Assembly (NCBI GenBank): GCA_903923135.1
Contig: CAIXWN010000080.1
Coordinates: 1-64,000, forward strand
DNA length: 64,000 nt
Source: an uncultured Caulobacteraceae bacterium
Lineage (GTDB): Bacteria > Pseudomonadota > Alphaproteobacteria > Caulobacterales > Caulobacteraceae
Direction: 5' to 3'
Part shown: positions 52,574-61,143 of the stretch, piece by piece
Position numbering within the stretch: the stretch's first letter is position 1
Layout of the letters: each line of letters opens with the position of its first letter
Made by a program: the position numbers and the translations under genes
The notes under the pieces: model-generated
Databases searched by the model: none
What the model was told of the DNA's origin: nothing
The model's input: the letters and a program-made list of their open reading frames with translations, nothing else

Positions 52574-53983
52574 CTAGAACAGCACCCGCGGGTTCATGAT
52601 CCGCCCCGGATCGAGCGCCAGCCGTACGGCCCGCAGCGCTGCGACCTCGACCGGGCTCTTGTAGGTGACGGCTTCGGCCGTCTTCATTGAGCCCAGGCCG
52701 TGCTCGGCGCTGATGGAGCCGCCCAGCGACGCCACCAGATCATGGACCAGACGCGCGCCCTCATCGCGGGACGCCGCATGGCCCGCCCCATCACCGGCGG
52801 CGGGAGCGAGCACATCAAAGTGGATGTTTCCGTCGCCCACATGGCCGAAGGCGTCGATGCGCACGCCAGGAAAGCGCTTCTGCAGTTCAGCCGCGGCGGT
52901 GTCGAGGAACTCGACGATCGCCGAAATCGGCACGGAGATGTCGTGCTTCCACGCCGGCCCCTCCGGCTTCTGGGCCGCCGACTGACCCTCGCGGAGGGCC
53001 CAGAAGGCCTTGGCCTGCTCCCCGCTCTGGGCAAGCACCGCATCGGCGACAAGCCCGCTGTCCATGGCGTCGGCGAGCAGGCTCTCGAGCGCCGCTTCGG
53101 CGGCGCCCGTCCGGGCGCTGGCGATCTCCACCAGGACGATCCAGGGCGTACAGGTGGCGAGGGGGTCGCGCACGCCGGGAAGGTTGCGGACCGCCAGGTC
53201 GACGCCCAGCCGGCTGATCAGTTCGAAAGCCTCGACCTCGCCACCGGTCTGCCCCCTGGCGAGAACCAGCAGATCGATCGCCTGTCGCGGCTCCTCGACG
53301 GCGACGAGGGCTACGGCGCGGGAGGCGAGGATCGGGACCAGCCGCAGGGACGCGGCGGTAATGACCCCCAGCGTGCCTTCTGCCCCGATGAGCAACTGTT
53401 TGAGGTCGTAGCCGGTATTGTCCTTGCGCAGGCGCTTGAGGCCGTTCCAGACGGAGCCGTCGGGCAACACCGCCTCCAGGCCCAGCACCAGAGCCCGCAT
53501 GGTCCCGTAGCGCAGGACCGCAGTGCCGCCGGCGTTGGTGGAGATCAGCCCGCCTATGGTGGCCGTCCCCTCGGACGCCAGATCCAGAGGCAGGCGCCGA
53601 CCCGCCTCCAGGGCGGCGGCATGAGCGGCGGCCAGGGTCACACCGGCCTCCGCGACGATCACGTCATCCAGCGGATCGACCGCCCGGACCGCACGAAGCC
53701 GCTCGGTGGAGAGCAGGATTTCCCCCTGCGGAATCTGGCCGCCCACCAGCCCCGTATTGCCCCCCTGCGGGGTCACGGCCACGCCGGCGCGGGCGCAGAT
53801 GCCGATCACCGCCGCCACCTGAGCCGTGTCGGCGGGCAGGACCAGAAGGGGCGTCGCGCCATGCCAGCGGTCACGCCACTCCAACAGCTTGGGGGCCAGG
53901 CGATCGGAATCCTCGCTCCATCCGGCGGGGCCAAGCGCCTGTTTCAATTGGGCGAGCACATCGGAGGACGCAGGCGGGATCAT
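52574..53983 (-). CDS. FAD-linked D-2-hydroxyacid (2-hydroxyglutarate/lactate type) dehydrogenase
   Basis: This 469-residue protein of the GlcD/D2HGDH family has an FAD-binding (PCMH-like) domain with VTPQGGNTGLVGGQIP and SEGTATIGGLISTNAGG. The C-terminal substrate domain has DAFGHVGDGNIHFD and the ending GSISAEHGLGSMK followed by LDPGRIMNPRVLF. Metal-binding His residues of the family are visible in GHVGDGNIH. It oxidises a D-2-hydroxy acid (2-hydroxyglutarate or lactate) and passes electrons to the membrane or to electron-transfer flavoprotein. It starts at ATG 53983 with no strong ribosome-binding site. The tsaC/sua5-type gene lies 31 bases upstream and ends towards it. Confidence 0.92.
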   Translation of the reverse strand: MIPPASSDVLAQLKQALGPAGWSEDSDRLAPKLLEWRDRWHGATPLLVLPADTAQVAAVIGICARAGVAVTPQGGNTGLVGGQIPQGEILLSTERLRAVRAVDPLDDVIVAEAGVTLAAAHAAALEAGRRLPLDLASEGTATIGGLISTNAGGTAVLRYGTMRALVLGLEAVLPDGSVWNGLKRLRKDNTGYDLKQLLIGAEGTLGVITAASLRLVPILASRAVALVAVEEPRQAIDLLVLARGQTGGEVEAFELISRLGVDLAVRNLPGVRDPLATCTPWIVLVEIASARTGAAEAALESLLADAMDSGLVADAVLAQSGEQAKAFWALREGQSAAQKPEGPAWKHDISVPISAIVEFLDTAAAELQKRFPGVRIDAFGHVGDGNIHFDVLAPAAGDGAGHAASRDEGARLVHDLVASLGGSISAEHGLGSMKTAEAVTYKSPVEVAALRAVRLALDPGRIMNPRVLF

Positions 53984-54014
53984 GAAGTCAGTCTAGGACG
54001 CCTTGCCGGAAGCG

Positions 54015-54881
54015 TCATCCGATATGGCCAGCGGCGCGGCGCAGCCGGTCGTTGACGGCCTCGCCCAGTCCGCCGGGCGGAATGGGCGCCACGGCGATCG
54101 CTTCGGGGTGGGTCGCGTCCGCGGCGCGGAGGAAGGCGAAGAGGTTCGCGGCCGCCTCGGCGAGATCGCCGGCGGCACTGAGGTTGAACACCCCGGGTCC
54201 GGCAGCGGTGGGGCCGAACGCCAGGTAGGCCTCTCCGGGCCGGGCCGCCGCCGCCTCGAGCCGAACCGGGGCGACGGGAGCGTAGTGGCGGGCCATGCGC
54301 CCCGGCGAGCGACGGGCGTCGCCTTCGGCCTCCGCCAGGGGCCCGATCAGGCTCTCGATCTGATCACGGGTCACGGACCCCGGCCGGAGCAGTCGCGGCG
54401 GTCCGTCCAGCAGGGCGACCACTGTCGATTCGAGACCGATCCGGCAGGGGCCGCCATCCAGGGCCGCGGCCGCGAACTCGCCCGTCTCGGTCACCGCGTC
54501 GACGAAGGTGGTCGGGCTGGGCCTGCCCGAGCGATTGGCGGACGGCGCGACCAGAGGCCGGCCGAACCCGGCAAGCAGCGCCTGGGCCATCGGATGCGCC
54601 GGCGCGCGGAGCGCGACGGTGTCGAGACCCGCCCGGGCCAGATCGCACACCCTTTGCCCGCCCATGGCCGGGGCGACGATCGTAAGCGCCCCAGGCCAGA
54701 AGGCCTGGGCGAGAGACAGCGCGCGGGAATCCAGCCGGGCCAACTTGCGGGCCTGGTCCAGTCCGGTCACATGCGCGATCAACGGATTGAAGCGTGGCCG
54801 GCCCTTGGCCTCGAAGACCCGCGCCACGGCCAGTGGATTGGCGGCGTCGCACGCAAGGCCATAGACCGTCTCGGTCGGCAT
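54015..54881 (-). CDS. L-threonylcarbamoyladenylate synthase (Sua5/TsaC type), 5' end uncertain
   Basis: This protein of about 288 residues, counted from the first ATG, makes threonylcarbamoyl-AMP for the t6A37 modification of tRNA. The YrdC domain carries PTETVYGLACD, KGRPRFNPLI and the nucleotide site PSANRSG. The C-terminal Sua5 domain follows with SPGRMARHYAP. The ATG falls in the middle of the conserved N-terminal strand. Reading upstream in frame gives about 20 more residues (EDALAALAAGRLVI) that match the family, but no ATG, GTG or TTG occurs before the in-frame stop at 55043. CTG at 54945-54947 is the nearest candidate. The true start is therefore either non-standard or hidden by a sequence error. 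Confidence 0.85.
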   Translation of the reverse strand: MPTETVYGLACDAANPLAVARVFEAKGRPRFNPLIAHVTGLDQARKLARLDSRALSLAQAFWPGALTIVAPAMGGQRVCDLARAGLDTVALRAPAHPMAQALLAGFGRPLVAPSANRSGRPSPTTFVDAVTETGEFAAAALDGGPCRIGLESTVVALLDGPPRLLRPGSVTRDQIESLIGPLAEAEGDARRSPGRMARHYAPVAPVRLEAAAARPGEAYLAFGPTAAGPGVFNLSAAGDLAEAAANLFAFLRAADATHPEAIAVAPIPPGGLGEAVNDRLRRAAGHIG

Positions 54882-55196
54882 GATGACCAGGCGTCCCGCC
54901 GCGAGGGCGGCCAGGGCGTCTTCAAGCCCGTGCTCCGCCCCGGTCAGAGGACGACCCGCGCGCTGAGCGGGCCGTCGGTCGCCGCGGATCGGAACGCTCG
55001 GAACATCGCCCGGACCGGCGCGGCGCGGGGCGTCTTGGCGCTAGAGGTCATCCGGGCGGGCCTGGGGCTGGAGCGGGGGGCGATATCGCGCTCCGGCTTA
55101 GCGTGGACGTATAAATTGTTCTAGATAGGAGCCGCCGCCTGAAGCAAAAGCATAGAGGCCGATTCCGCCTCCAGGACCCGACCCGAAGGACATTTC
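54882..55196. other. Region between the Sua5-type gene and acyl-CoA dehydrogenase gene
   Basis: About 315 bases. The part nearest 54882-54945 continues the Sua5 protein in frame and is probably coding. A short alternative-frame ORF beginning MTSSAK (about 55050 back to 54942) ends at a TGA just before the conserved segment. The right part (about 55100-55196) includes an AT-richer stretch near 55110-55125 and would hold the acyl-CoA dehydrogenase promoter. Confidence 0.45.
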
Positions 55197-56978
55197 ATGA
55201 GCTACAAGGCCCCCGTTCGCGATCTGCAGTTCTCCCTCCGGGAGGCGGCGGATTTCGGCCGTCTCGAAGCGGCGTTCCCTGCCGCCGACGCCGAGACCGT
55301 CGCCGCGGTTCTGGAAGCCGCCGGGGCGTTCGCCGGCGATGTCCTGGCGCCGTTGAACGGTCCTGGCGACAAGGCGGGGGCCCGCTTCGAGAACGGCGCC
55401 GTGCGCGCCGCGCCCGGATTTGCGTCCGCCTACAAGGCCTTCGCCGGCGGCGGCTGGAACGGCCTCGCGGCCGACCCCGAATTCGGCGGCCAGGGGCTGC
55501 CCAAGGCCCTGGAGATTGCCGTCTTCGAGATGGTGCAAGCCGCCAACATGGCCTTCGGCCTGTGTCCGATGCTCACCCTGGGGGCCATCGAGGCACTCAG
55601 CATTCACGGCACGCCGCGGCAGAAGGCCCTCTACCTGCCCAAGCTGATTTCCGGCGAATGGACAGGCACAATGAACCTGACCGAGCCCCAGTCGGGCTCG
55701 GACCTTGGCGGGATCACCACCCGCGCCGAACCGGACGGCGCTGGCGCCTACCGCCTGACCGGTCAGAAGATCTTCATCACCTGGGGCGACCACGACGTCG
55801 CCGACAACATCATCCATCTGGTCCTGGCCCGTTTGCCTGACGCGCCCGCCGGCTCCCGGGGCCTGTCGCTGTTCCTGGCGCCGAAATTCCTGCTTTCCGA
55901 CAGCGGCGCCCCCGGTGTGGCCAATTCCCTGCGGGCGGGAAGCCTCGAGCACAAGCTGGGCATCCACGCGTCGCCGACGTGCGTGATGCTGTTCGAAGGC
56001 GCCAGCGCGGAACTGGTGAGCGCGCCCAACCAGGGCCTGGCCGCCATGTTCGTGATGATGAACGCCGCGCGCCTGCAGGTGGGCGTGCAGGGCGTGGCTA
56101 TCGCCGAACGGGCCTATCAGCAGGCGCTGGCCTTCTCGCTGGAGCGCAAGCAGGGCCGGTCAGCCTGGACCGGCGCCTCGCCGTCCCGCCTATTCGACCA
56201 TCCCGACGTCCGACGCAGCCTGATGCTGATGAAAGCGCGGATCGAGGCGGCCCGGGGGATCTGTCTGTCTACGGCGGTGGCGGCTGACCTCGCCCGCCAC
56301 GCCGTCAATCCTGTGGACCGCGAAGCGGCCCGCATGCGCGAGGATCTGCTCACCCCGATCGCCAAGGCCTGGTCCACCGATATGGGAGTCGACGTGGCCT
56401 CCATCGCCCTGCAGATTCACGGTGGCATGGGCTTCATCGAGGAGACCGGTGCGGCGCAGCACTATCGCGACGCCCGCATCCTGCCGATCTATGAAGGCAC
56501 CAACGGCATCCAGGCCATCGACCTGATGGGCCGCAAGCTGGCCATCGGCAAGGGCAAGGCGGTGCGCGAACTGGTGGCGGAGATTTTCCCCACCGCCGCG
56601 GCCCTGAAGAGCGCCGATGATGCCTGGCTGCACACGATCGGGGCGCGGCTGGAAGCCGGTCTCGCCGCCGTTCAGTCGGCCACGGGCTGGATGCTCGAAC
56701 GTCGCGGCCATGCACAGCCGGACGCTCTGGCGGGGGCGACGCCCTATCTGAAGCTGCTCGGCGACGTGGTCGGAGGCTGGATGCTCGCCAAGGGCGCCCT
56801 GGCGGCCTCGGAACGCCTCGCCGCCGGCGAGGGGCCCAAGGACTACTGGCGCACGCGGATCGGCCTGGCGCGGGTCTTTTCGGAGCAGGTGCTGGCCCAG
56901 GCCCCGGCGCTCTCCCAGGCGGTCAGCCAGGGGTCGATCGACCTGTTCCGCGCCACGCCGGAATCAATGGGGGCCTGA
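55197..56978 (+). CDS. Acyl-CoA dehydrogenase (long, 3-methylmercaptopropionyl-CoA-dehydrogenase-like)
   Basis: This 593-residue flavoprotein has an N-terminal extension (YKAPVRDLQFSLREAADF) typical of the long FadE/DmdC-type group. FAD- and substrate-binding motifs are MNLTEPQSGSDLGGITTRAEP and KIFITWGDHD, and the catalytic Glu is in PIYEGTNGIQAIDL. A C-terminal domain follows the family pattern. It introduces an alpha-beta double bond into acyl-CoA and passes electrons to electron-transfer flavoprotein. The exact chain specificity cannot be told. AAGGACATTTC lies before the ATG. It is a single gene. Confidence 0.93.
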   Translation: MSYKAPVRDLQFSLREAADFGRLEAAFPAADAETVAAVLEAAGAFAGDVLAPLNGPGDKAGARFENGAVRAAPGFASAYKAFAGGGWNGLAADPEFGGQGLPKALEIAVFEMVQAANMAFGLCPMLTLGAIEALSIHGTPRQKALYLPKLISGEWTGTMNLTEPQSGSDLGGITTRAEPDGAGAYRLTGQKIFITWGDHDVADNIIHLVLARLPDAPAGSRGLSLFLAPKFLLSDSGAPGVANSLRAGSLEHKLGIHASPTCVMLFEGASAELVSAPNQGLAAMFVMMNAARLQVGVQGVAIAERAYQQALAFSLERKQGRSAWTGASPSRLFDHPDVRRSLMLMKARIEAARGICLSTAVAADLARHAVNPVDREAARMREDLLTPIAKAWSTDMGVDVASIALQIHGGMGFIEETGAAQHYRDARILPIYEGTNGIQAIDLMGRKLAIGKGKAVRELVAEIFPTAAALKSADDAWLHTIGARLEAGLAAVQSATGWMLERRGHAQPDALAGATPYLKLLGDVVGGWMLAKGALAASERLAAGEGPKDYWRTRIGLARVFSEQVLAQAPALSQAVSQGSIDLFRATPESMGA

Positions 56979-57080
56979 CGCCGCTCGGCGGGACCATCGC
57001 CCTCAAGGACGCTGGTCTTCAGGGCGCGCCGGGCGCAACGCTGGGGTTGGCCACAGCGACGGAACGCCGGAGAGTCGCCA

Positions 57081-57365
57081 GTGCGGTCGAGTCGGGTATT
57101 GCTGATCGCACTCACGGCGGTGATGGCCGCGACTTCGGCCGCCTCGGCCAGACCCTGCCGTCTCGGCCCGGACGAAAAGCCCCTGGGTTGCCCGGAAGCC
57201 GCTACGGTCCCGCGACGCGAGCCGCCGCCGTCGACCATACCCGCCAGTCGGCCGCCGGTTTCCTTCACCGCCGATCCGCGCCATGTCTGCCTCAATCCAC
57301 ACACCGGCGCGCGACGGAAATGCCAACCCGAAATGCTTGGGCCAGTCGGAAACCGGCCCAACTGA
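57081..57365 (+). CDS. Small secreted cysteine-containing protein
   Basis: This 94-residue protein starts at GTG with GGAGA upstream. It has a clear signal peptide (VLLIALTAVMAATSAASA), then a short mature part with four cysteines (PCRLG, LGCPE, HVCLN, RKCQPE) and a Pro-rich middle. Even spacing suggests two disulfide bonds. It lies in the gap between two unrelated genes and has no recognised family. A convincing signal peptide and ribosome-binding site are the evidence that it is real. Confidence 0.55.
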   Translation: MRSSRVLLIALTAVMAATSAASARPCRLGPDEKPLGCPEAATVPRREPPPSTIPASRPPVSFTADPRHVCLNPHTGARRKCQPEMLGPVGNRPN

Positions 57366-57475
57366 GCTCTGTCAGCTTCTTTTCCCTCGACACGGGTTCG
57401 TGAAGGTTGAACCCTCCCCTGACACAATTTACGCCCAATTCGGGTGAGACCGTGGCGAAAAAGGGTCTTGTCGCG

Positions 57476-59185
57476 ATGCGAAACACAAACACCTCCGGCT
57501 CCGCGCGCAAAGCCGCGCTCCTCGGCGCAACGGTCATGGCGCTAGCTTGGTCAGGAGCGACAGCACGGACCAACGACCCCGCATACCTGAACTATGATGG
57601 CGGAGCCCAATTGCTTGGACCGAACGACGTGCCCGTGGATGGCAGTATCACGTCGCTCGGCTCCCTCGGAGTCGTGGCCGGCAACGGCGGCGCCTTTACT
57701 GGCAGTCTCGGCTTCAGAGGCGTTACGCAATATGACACCCGCGCCCTGAACGGCGGTTTCAGCTCCATCCCGCCGGACACCATGGGCGCGGTCGGCGCCA
57801 CGCAGTTCATGGAAACCACCAACGGCGGCTACGCGGTGTTCGACAAGGCGACCGGGGCCCGGACCGCCCTGATCTCCGACGGCGCATTCTGGACGGCGGC
57901 CGGCCAGACCCAGGCGACCCTGCCGAACAGTCTGCCGGCCGGTAACGGCGACGCGCGGATTCTTTTCGACAGGATTTCCAACAAGTGGATCGTCGAATCC
58001 TTCGGAGCCAGCCTGGACACGATCCAGATCGCCGTGTCGACGACATCCGACGCCCTCGGGCCCTGGAAATCGACCTCGTTTGTCGCACATGCCGGCGGCA
58101 TCGCCGACTATCCGACGATCGCGATCGACGGCAAGGCGGTCTACATCGGCACCAACGACTTTTCGGCCGCCGGTAACTATGAAGGCGAAACGCTGAACAT
58201 TATCAGCCGCAAGGACCTGTTCGGCGCGACACCGACCACGGCCAGTCTGAAGCAGTTCGTCACCCCGCTGTCCGCTGTCCTCGGCGGCGCGGACCCGGGG
58301 TACGCCATCCAGGGCGTCAATCAACTCGGAAACGATGCGGGCAAGATTCTGGCTGTCAGTATCCAGGGCCCGGACCTCATTCGCTACAACGTCAACAATC
58401 CCGGCACGGCTGTCGTCACGCTGAGCAACGTCTCCTACCTCGGCACGACGCCCTATGATGCAAACAACCCCGCCGCCCAGCCCGGCGACGCCATCATCGG
58501 CGGGCCGGTGATCGACACGCTTGACGACCGGGTGTCGGGCGCCGTGTGGGAACGCAATGGACTGATCTACGCCGTACACGTCGTCACCCCCACCGGCACC
58601 GACCACACCGCCGTCGTCTGGACGGTGTCGAACGCCGCGACCAACGCCCTGGTTCAGGAAGGAGCCATCGGCGGAAAGGGCGATGCCTACGACTACTTTC
58701 AGGGCGCGATCGCCGTGAACAGATCCGGCCAGGTCGTGATCAGCTATGACCGCTCCAGCTCGGATCCGGCGACCGGCGCGGTAAGTCTTTTCGCCCAGAC
58801 CTTCAACCCGACGCCCGACGGCTCACTGGTGAGCACGGGCGCCGTCCTGCTGAAGGTCAGCGACACGATCGACTATCACAATGGCTCGCTGGAAGGCGCC
58901 CCAGCAGCCGGCCGGCAACGCTGGGGCGACTACGCCCAGGTGACCGTGGACCCGAACAACTTCGAGAATTTCTGGATGATCGGCGAGTACGCGGCCGAAC
59001 CCAACACGCCGGGCGCCGGACATCCCGGCGGCACCGGTGGCACGCGCTGGGGCACCTGGGTCACCAGCCTGACCCTCGCGGCGGTTCCGGAACCGGGCGC
59101 CTGGGCGATGATGCTGCTCGGGTTCGGGGTGGCCGGTGCGGCGGCAAGGCGCGCGCGCGCGACCCGCCGATCCGTCACCGCCTGA
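57476..59185 (+). CDS. PEPxxWA-CTERM sorting-domain protein, large
   Basis: This protein of about 569 residues has a signal peptide (ALLGATVMALAWSGATA), a long beta-rich mature region, and a C-terminal PEPxxWA tail (VPEPGAWAMMLLGFGVAGAAARRAR). The middle contains ILFDRISNKWIVESF, VYIGTNDFSAAG and GDYAQVTVDPNNFENFWMIGEY, a repeat-poor pattern like secreted beta-propeller or hydrolase-like surface proteins; no catalytic residues could be assigned. ATG 57476 is preferred (AAAAAGGG upstream); a GTG at 57452 is also possible. It may share exosortase processing with the 180-residue protein at 51082. Confidence 0.8.
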   Translation: MRNTNTSGSARKAALLGATVMALAWSGATARTNDPAYLNYDGGAQLLGPNDVPVDGSITSLGSLGVVAGNGGAFTGSLGFRGVTQYDTRALNGGFSSIPPDTMGAVGATQFMETTNGGYAVFDKATGARTALISDGAFWTAAGQTQATLPNSLPAGNGDARILFDRISNKWIVESFGASLDTIQIAVSTTSDALGPWKSTSFVAHAGGIADYPTIAIDGKAVYIGTNDFSAAGNYEGETLNIISRKDLFGATPTTASLKQFVTPLSAVLGGADPGYAIQGVNQLGNDAGKILAVSIQGPDLIRYNVNNPGTAVVTLSNVSYLGTTPYDANNPAAQPGDAIIGGPVIDTLDDRVSGAVWERNGLIYAVHVVTPTGTDHTAVVWTVSNAATNALVQEGAIGGKGDAYDYFQGAIAVNRSGQVVISYDRSSSDPATGAVSLFAQTFNPTPDGSLVSTGAVLLKVSDTIDYHNGSLEGAPAAGRQRWGDYAQVTVDPNNFENFWMIGEYAAEPNTPGAGHPGGTGGTRWGTWVTSLTLAAVPEPGAWAMMLLGFGVAGAAARRARATRRSVTA

Positions 59186-59263
59186 TCGGCCCGCCGACGG
59201 CAACCGAAAAGCCGCCCGAGCGGGACAGCAATTCGGCCTCCGCGGCCGCGGGTCCGCGACGCT

Positions 59264-59746
59264 TCAGAGTTGGGCGAGAAGGTACTCGGCGGTCGAGACC
59301 TTGAACTCACCGCCCTGCTCGACGTTGAGTTCCTTGATCACGCCGTCCTTGACGACGACCGAGTAGCGCTGCGACCGCAGGCCCATTCCGAAACCGCGAC
59401 CGTCCAGTTCCAGGCCCACGGCCCGGGTGAAGTCGCCGTTGCCGTCGGCCAGCATCAGGATGTCATCGCCAACGCCCTGATTTTCGCCCCACGCCTTCAT
59501 GACGAACACGTCGTTCACCGAGACACAGGCGATGGTGTCGACGCCCTTGGCCTTCAGTTCGGCGGCGTGGGCCTTGAATCCCGGGACATGCTTGGCCGAG
59601 CACGTGGGGGTGAAGGCGCCGGGGACGGCGAACAACGCCACGGTCTTGCCCTTGAACAGGTCATCGCTGGTGATCGGCCGGGGCCCTTCGGCGGTGAAGG
59701 TGGTAAAGGTCGCGCTGGGCACGGTGTCGCCGATTTTGACGGTCAT
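59264..59746 (-). CDS. Peroxiredoxin (Prx5/AhpE-like type)
   Basis: This 160-residue protein has the peroxidatic Cys49 in PGAFTPTCSAKHVPGF, a segment diagnostic of the Prx5 group, and the supporting VSVNDVFVMKAWGENQG and GMGLRSQRYSVVV. No second nearby Cys is seen, so it is probably reduced by glutathione/glutaredoxin or thioredoxin as a one-Cys enzyme. It removes hydrogen peroxide and organic peroxides. AGGAGA precedes the ATG at 59746; the ORF-track extension of ten residues is rejected. It is divergent from yqgE. Confidence 0.94.
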   Translation of the reverse strand: MTVKIGDTVPSATFTTFTAEGPRPITSDDLFKGKTVALFAVPGAFTPTCSAKHVPGFKAHAAELKAKGVDTIACVSVNDVFVMKAWGENQGVGDDILMLADGNGDFTRAVGLELDGRGFGMGLRSQRYSVVVKDGVIKELNVEQGGEFKVSTAEYLLAQL

Positions 59747-59860
59747 GAATTTCTCCTGGGGTTTGACAAACATCAATTAGGGTCAAGCGGCGCGAACGCC
59801 AAGGGCGCGGACAGCGAGGCAGGCTTGATTCAGACCCGCAGAGTCGCGATCCTTGCCGCC

Positions 59861-60436
59861 ATGATGACGGCGTCAAATGCTTACCTGGCCGGGCGGTTGC
59901 TGGTGGCCATGCCCGGGATCGGAGATCCGCGCTTCGAGCGCGCGGTGATTCTGCTTTGCGAACACGATGAGGCCCACGCCATGGGGCTGACGGTCAACCG
60001 ACCTGTGGAGGGCCTGACCATCGCCGATCTGCTCGGCAGGCTGGGGGTCGCCGCAGGACCCGAGACCCTTGGCGATCTGGTGTTGATGGGCGGGCCGGTG
60101 GATCCCGAGCGGGGCTTTGTGCTGCACACCCGCGATCAGGGCACGGGCCCGCACTCCGTTCGAGTGACCGGCGAACTGATGCTGACGGCGTCGCGCGAAA
60201 TTCTCGAAGTTCTGGCCGACGCCGACCGGCGACCGCGCCGGGCCGCCATGGCCGTGGGCTATGCGGGGTGGGACGCCGGCCAGCTGGAACGCGAGATCCG
60301 CGAGAGCGTGTGGCTGACCTGCGAGGTCGACGAAGACCTGCTGTTCGATGACGATCATGAACACAAATGGTCCCGGGCCCTGGCCAAGATCGGGGTGGCT
60401 CCGGAGAACCTTTCGGCCCAGCCGGGTCGCGCCTGA
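59861..60436 (+). CDS. YqgE/AlgH family protein (UPF0301)
   Basis: This 191-residue protein matches UPF0301: LAGRLLVAMPGIGDPRFERAVILLCEHDEAHAMGLTVNRP, then LMGGPVDPERGFVLHTRD and AVGYAGWDAGQLEREI. Its biochemical function is unknown; AlgH was linked to alginate regulation in Pseudomonas. It is divergent from the peroxiredoxin gene. The start is the first of two adjacent ATGs. The downstream gene is a GNAT enzyme on the opposite strand. Confidence 0.93.
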   Translation: MMTASNAYLAGRLLVAMPGIGDPRFERAVILLCEHDEAHAMGLTVNRPVEGLTIADLLGRLGVAAGPETLGDLVLMGGPVDPERGFVLHTRDQGTGPHSVRVTGELMLTASREILEVLADADRRPRRAAMAVGYAGWDAGQLEREIRESVWLTCEVDEDLLFDDDHEHKWSRALAKIGVAPENLSAQPGRA

Positions 60437-60501
60437 GCCTGAACGAGTTCAGACGCCGAGGTCCAGGACCAAGCCGCGCCGATCGGCCGTCGCATCCTGC
60501 C

Positions 60502-61077
60502 TCAGGCCGGCGACACAAGTCCGAAGAGCAAATGATCGCGCCATACGCCGTCGATCTTCAGATAGTCTTTCGCCAGACCCTCCTTCTGGAAGCCGGCCTT
60601 GCGAAGAACCGCCTGCGATCCGGCGTTGGTGGGAATGCAGGCCGCCTCCACCCGATGAAGCCGGAGCCGGTCGAAACAGAACAGGGTTACGGCCCGGACG
60701 GCGTCGACCGTGTAGCCGTGGCGGGTGAACGGCGCGCCGACCCAGTAGCCGATTGACCCCATCTGGGCCACGCCGCGGCGAATGTTGGACAGGGTGATGC
60801 CGCCGACGAGGACGTTATCGCCGCGGCGGAACACCAGAAAGGGATAGGCGACGCCGCGCTCGATATCCTGGGCATGGGCCGCGAGGCGCCGCCGGTAGGC
60901 GCCGCGGGTCAGGTCATCGGCAGGCCAGGTCGGTTCCCAGGGCTGCAGAAAACCGCGCGACGCCTCGCGCAGGGCCGACCATTCGGCGAAGTCCGAGGCT
61001 CGATGCGGACGCAGGCGCACCAGTGCGCCCTCCAGACGGAGGTCGTGGTCAGCGGCGATCCAGTCGAGCAGGGCCAT
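60502..61077 (-). CDS. GNAT N-acetyltransferase (RimJ/RimL-like)
   Basis: This 191-residue protein has the RimJ/RimL pattern: VRLRPHRASDFAEWSALREASRGFLQPWEP, then the acetyl-CoA-binding IGYWVGAPFTRHGYTVDAV and GSQAVLRKAGFQKEG. It acetylates a protein or small-molecule amine; RimJ-type enzymes act on ribosomal protein N termini. The start may be ATG 61077 or GTG 61083. It lies 66 bases downstream of the M16 peptidase gene and belongs to the same minus-strand group as thrC and SURF1. Confidence 0.88.
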   Translation of the reverse strand: MALLDWIAADHDLRLEGALVRLRPHRASDFAEWSALREASRGFLQPWEPTWPADDLTRGAYRRRLAAHAQDIERGVAYPFLVFRRGDNVLVGGITLSNIRRGVAQMGSIGYWVGAPFTRHGYTVDAVRAVTLFCFDRLRLHRVEAACIPTNAGSQAVLRKAGFQKEGLAKDYLKIDGVWRDHLLFGLVSPA

Positions 61078-61143
61078 GATCACCGATCTTGGCGCCGTTT
61101 CCCTGATCGGCCAACAGCTGGCGGCGGCGCACGGATCCGGCGC

